A stretch of DNA of 64,000 nucleotides. Origin: Gymnorhina tibicen. Taxonomy: Eukaryota > Chordata > Aves > Passeriformes > Artamidae. A program made the position numbers and the translations under genes. Shown in pieces: positions 61,613 through 64,000 of the stretch (within the stretch, counting starts at the first letter, position 1; the number at the start of each line of letters is the position of its first letter). The stretch is from assembly GCA_013399875.1 (NCBI GenBank), contig VXAZ01002135.1, positions 31,786-95,785 on the forward strand. Direction: 5' to 3'. Under the pieces are notes generated by a model, which saw only the letters and a program-made list of their open reading frames with translations, was not told the DNA's origin and made no database searches.

Positions 61613-64000
61613 CAAAATTGATCTGTGTAATAAAACTGCTGAGCCAAGCAGACATCTCAGAATTACAGTGATTGTGCTGGTGATTCAGCTGGCCTTCACA
61701 GAAATATTATTTGCAAAAAGTCTATTGGTTAAATGTGAATTTCTAACACACTATTATAACTTCTGTGGTTTTCAGTACCTTGCATGTGAGGTATCAAGAC
61801 TGGGATGTTATTAGGAAACTTTTTATAATGTTGTTTTTCAGATTCAAATTAGGCTCAAAGCAACACCATCACCTAGTAGTGGGATAGATATAATGTCATG
61901 GTGACATTTTAAATTTTTGTAAACTCTTGCACTTCCAGGTACCAGATTAGCGTTAATAAGATGGAGATGTTGAGTACCTAAAAACTGTTCTAACAAGGTT
62001 GAGCCTGATTATGTTGATTTTGAACATGACCTCATTTCTCTAATTAGAAAATGAACCAGATTAGTTTTACATCTTATCTGAGAATTGAAAATAAAATTCT
62101 GGAGTTAGCATTAGGAAACCCATGATTGTTCATGCATCTAATTTTCTATCTTTTAAATATCCAATGCTAAGGAACTTACACCATAAATTGCATTTGGTAC
62201 CCTGTAAGATTTTTCTAAACAGTTTCCAGTTACTAACGTTAGATGCAATATTCACACATCCAAAATATGTATTGGTATGTAGAAAGCATGCTTGGAATGC
62301 TTTGTATAATATTTTTACTTAATTCCTTTTAGAAGAAGATTTATCCAAAAAAACCCCAAACCTGTAATACAAAATTAAAGTTTGTTACAGACACGAATTT
62401 TATTATTTAAGCGTAATAGTAATTTTTTGCACTAAAAACTTAACAAAATTCTCGCTCTACATTTAAGATTCTAAATTGATGTTTTGTGTGGTTTTTTGTT
62501 TCTTTGTTTGTTTGTTTTTAATCAACTGTATGCAGATAAAAAATATTTCAGAAAAAAAAGAAGTGGGCTTTGTGCAGCATTTTGTGCTATCTTATGAATC
62601 TTCTCTCAGTCACATAAATCTTGATGTAGAAGAAGCAGACTCCTGGTTGGAGTGCTGACAAAGCCATAGGCTGCAGAAAAATTCTTAGACGTTGAAGGTT
62701 TATGATCTTGTTAATCATGAAGTTTTCACTGCAGTGTTAAATCAGAATTTTATGAAAAGGTTAACTTCACTGTGGCTAAAATTCTAAACTTACAATCCCT
62801 GAAAGGCAGTAATACCAATTAAATTCTAAACTTCATTTTTGCAGAATGGAGTCTTTGTGACAAGTGGTCCTAAAAAGTTATCATGTTTGTTTATTTTTGT
62901 GGAAACAAAACGAACCTACTTTTGAAAGGTGTGTTGAAGACTAAGCAAATGTGACATCTCTATATATTATCCTGTTTTGTTTCCAAGCAAGCTTTTACTG
63001 AGTAGGGTTTGGATTCACAGGTCATAGTTCTCAACTGCTCAAAATTACCATTTTTGTTTTGATTATTTTGTTGGTCACCTCTTTGTCCTTTCACCTGACT
63101 GTATAGAGCACTCATTGGACCAAAATGAAATGCTTTGAGCTAAATCAGAGTTACTTAACAAAGACATGTCAGAGGATGAACAAGAAAATTCTTAAGAAGT
63201 GGTAAACATGTGTGTAAGCACATCAGGACAAGATATAGAATCAAAAATGATGTACAGCATAGTAATCTCGTAGCAGTAGTCAGAAACAAATGGGTCAGCT
63301 CTCATGTTTGCTTTGGTGCTTGTTCATGTTATCTATTGTAATACTGCATGTTACTAAACAGTAGATTCAAGACAGTGTTGGGTTTTTTTGTTCTTACAGT
63401 TTATGATATTTGTGTATTTAAAATGAATTAGTAAGTTTATTTTTGTAGGGCACTGAAAATGAGCTGGGAAGATGAGAAGTATATATAGGCAAAAGTTCAA
63501 AACAAATAGCTCCTTGACAGCCTTGGGTGAAAAAAAAAACCCAAATAAGTGCATTATGTTCATAAATTACGTTCACATGTACATTATACATGCGAACTTT
63601 TAAAATGTCACTCGAGTCCCACTATATTCCTCAGACAATCACACATATATATTACATCGTCCAAACTAAATCAGCTTCTATTTCTCTCATTAATCTATTT
63701 TCAGAAAGTACCTAGGACTATAATAAGCCCCTGAAAAACTGATTTATCAAAAGCTATCTGTTTCTCATGCTTCTGATATATTTTTTTTTTTTCCACAAAT
63801 AAATGAAGGTTTTCTTCATGTGAAAACCTTACAATGGGAGTTGACTGTGTTGTACAAGAATATTTTGTTCACATATGTAACTACTGATGAAGGTTTTTAA
63901 TTATGATTAAAAAAATTTTGAGGAGTAAAATTTCATAGTTCAATATAAGTACTTATTTCTAAACAGATGTTGCTTTTACATCTTGATACACATAGTATAG

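Larger units (their letters stand above)
54149..64000. other. AT-rich non-coding DNA, no gene recognised
   Basis: Open frames are all about 100 codons or shorter and unrecognised (for example 55943-56248 minus, 57162-57425 plus, 59302-59598 minus). The contents are microsatellites, purine tracts and one small duplication with a hairpin, listed separately. There are no recognisable transposon termini, exons or RNA genes. The window ends without a feature being cut that I can identify. Confidence 0.55.

Overview
The window looks like a gene-poor, AT-rich stretch of a bird nuclear genome, most likely a songbird (passerine). This rests on the repeats. There are five CR1 LINE fragments, the dominant avian retrotransposon, and one keeps the typical 3' end that repeats ATTCTRTG-like units. 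There is a tRNA-Ile-derived SINE with a CR1-like tail, which matches the TguSINE1 type known from songbirds. There are also three solo LTRs of endogenous retroviruses. Nothing bacterial, phage-like or organellar is visible, and there is no operon, CRISPR array or rRNA.

I recognise no protein-coding gene of the host. The long open frames fall into two groups. One group lies inside CR1 fragments (19.2-19.9, 40.0-40.6, 50.1-50.6 and 53.6-54.1 kb) or inside the GC-rich LTR near 45 kb. The other is a set of unrecognised frames in AT-rich DNA, of which 9011-9532 (-), 173 codons, is the longest. One GC-richer patch, 25811-26013 (+), has a good splice acceptor, a fully open frame and a good splice donor. 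It is the best candidate for an unannotated exon but resembles no protein I know.

Layout: 0-19 kb is unique AT-rich DNA with microsatellites, short palindromes and a 5-N gap at 13297. A minus-strand CR1 lies at 19.2-19.9 kb, and a minus-strand solo LTR with a near-perfect 6-bp target duplication at 22954-23412. The candidate exon is near 25.9 kb, a GATA microsatellite at 29.6 kb and a pure (ATTCC)16 array at 31.3 kb. An old, broken CR1 endonuclease-region fragment spans about 32.1-33.1 kb (-). A 53-N gap is at 35106, and a CR1 reverse-transcriptase-side fragment at about 40.0-40.6 kb (-). A solo LTR with an exact 6-bp target duplication is at 43443-43865 (-), followed within 1 kb by a larger GC-rich LTR at about 44746-45825 (+). 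A SINE (+) abuts a CR1 (-) at about 50.0-50.6 kb, and a CR1 with an intact 3' end is at 53.6-54.1 kb (+). The region from 54.1 to 64 kb is again mostly unique AT-rich DNA.

The window could be an intron or an intergenic desert; the sequence alone does not decide. The elements record a history of transposition, not a set of cooperating genes. I do not see evidence of a new biological system here. The most useful leads are the orphan exon-like patch, the SINE/CR1 junction and the LTR pair.
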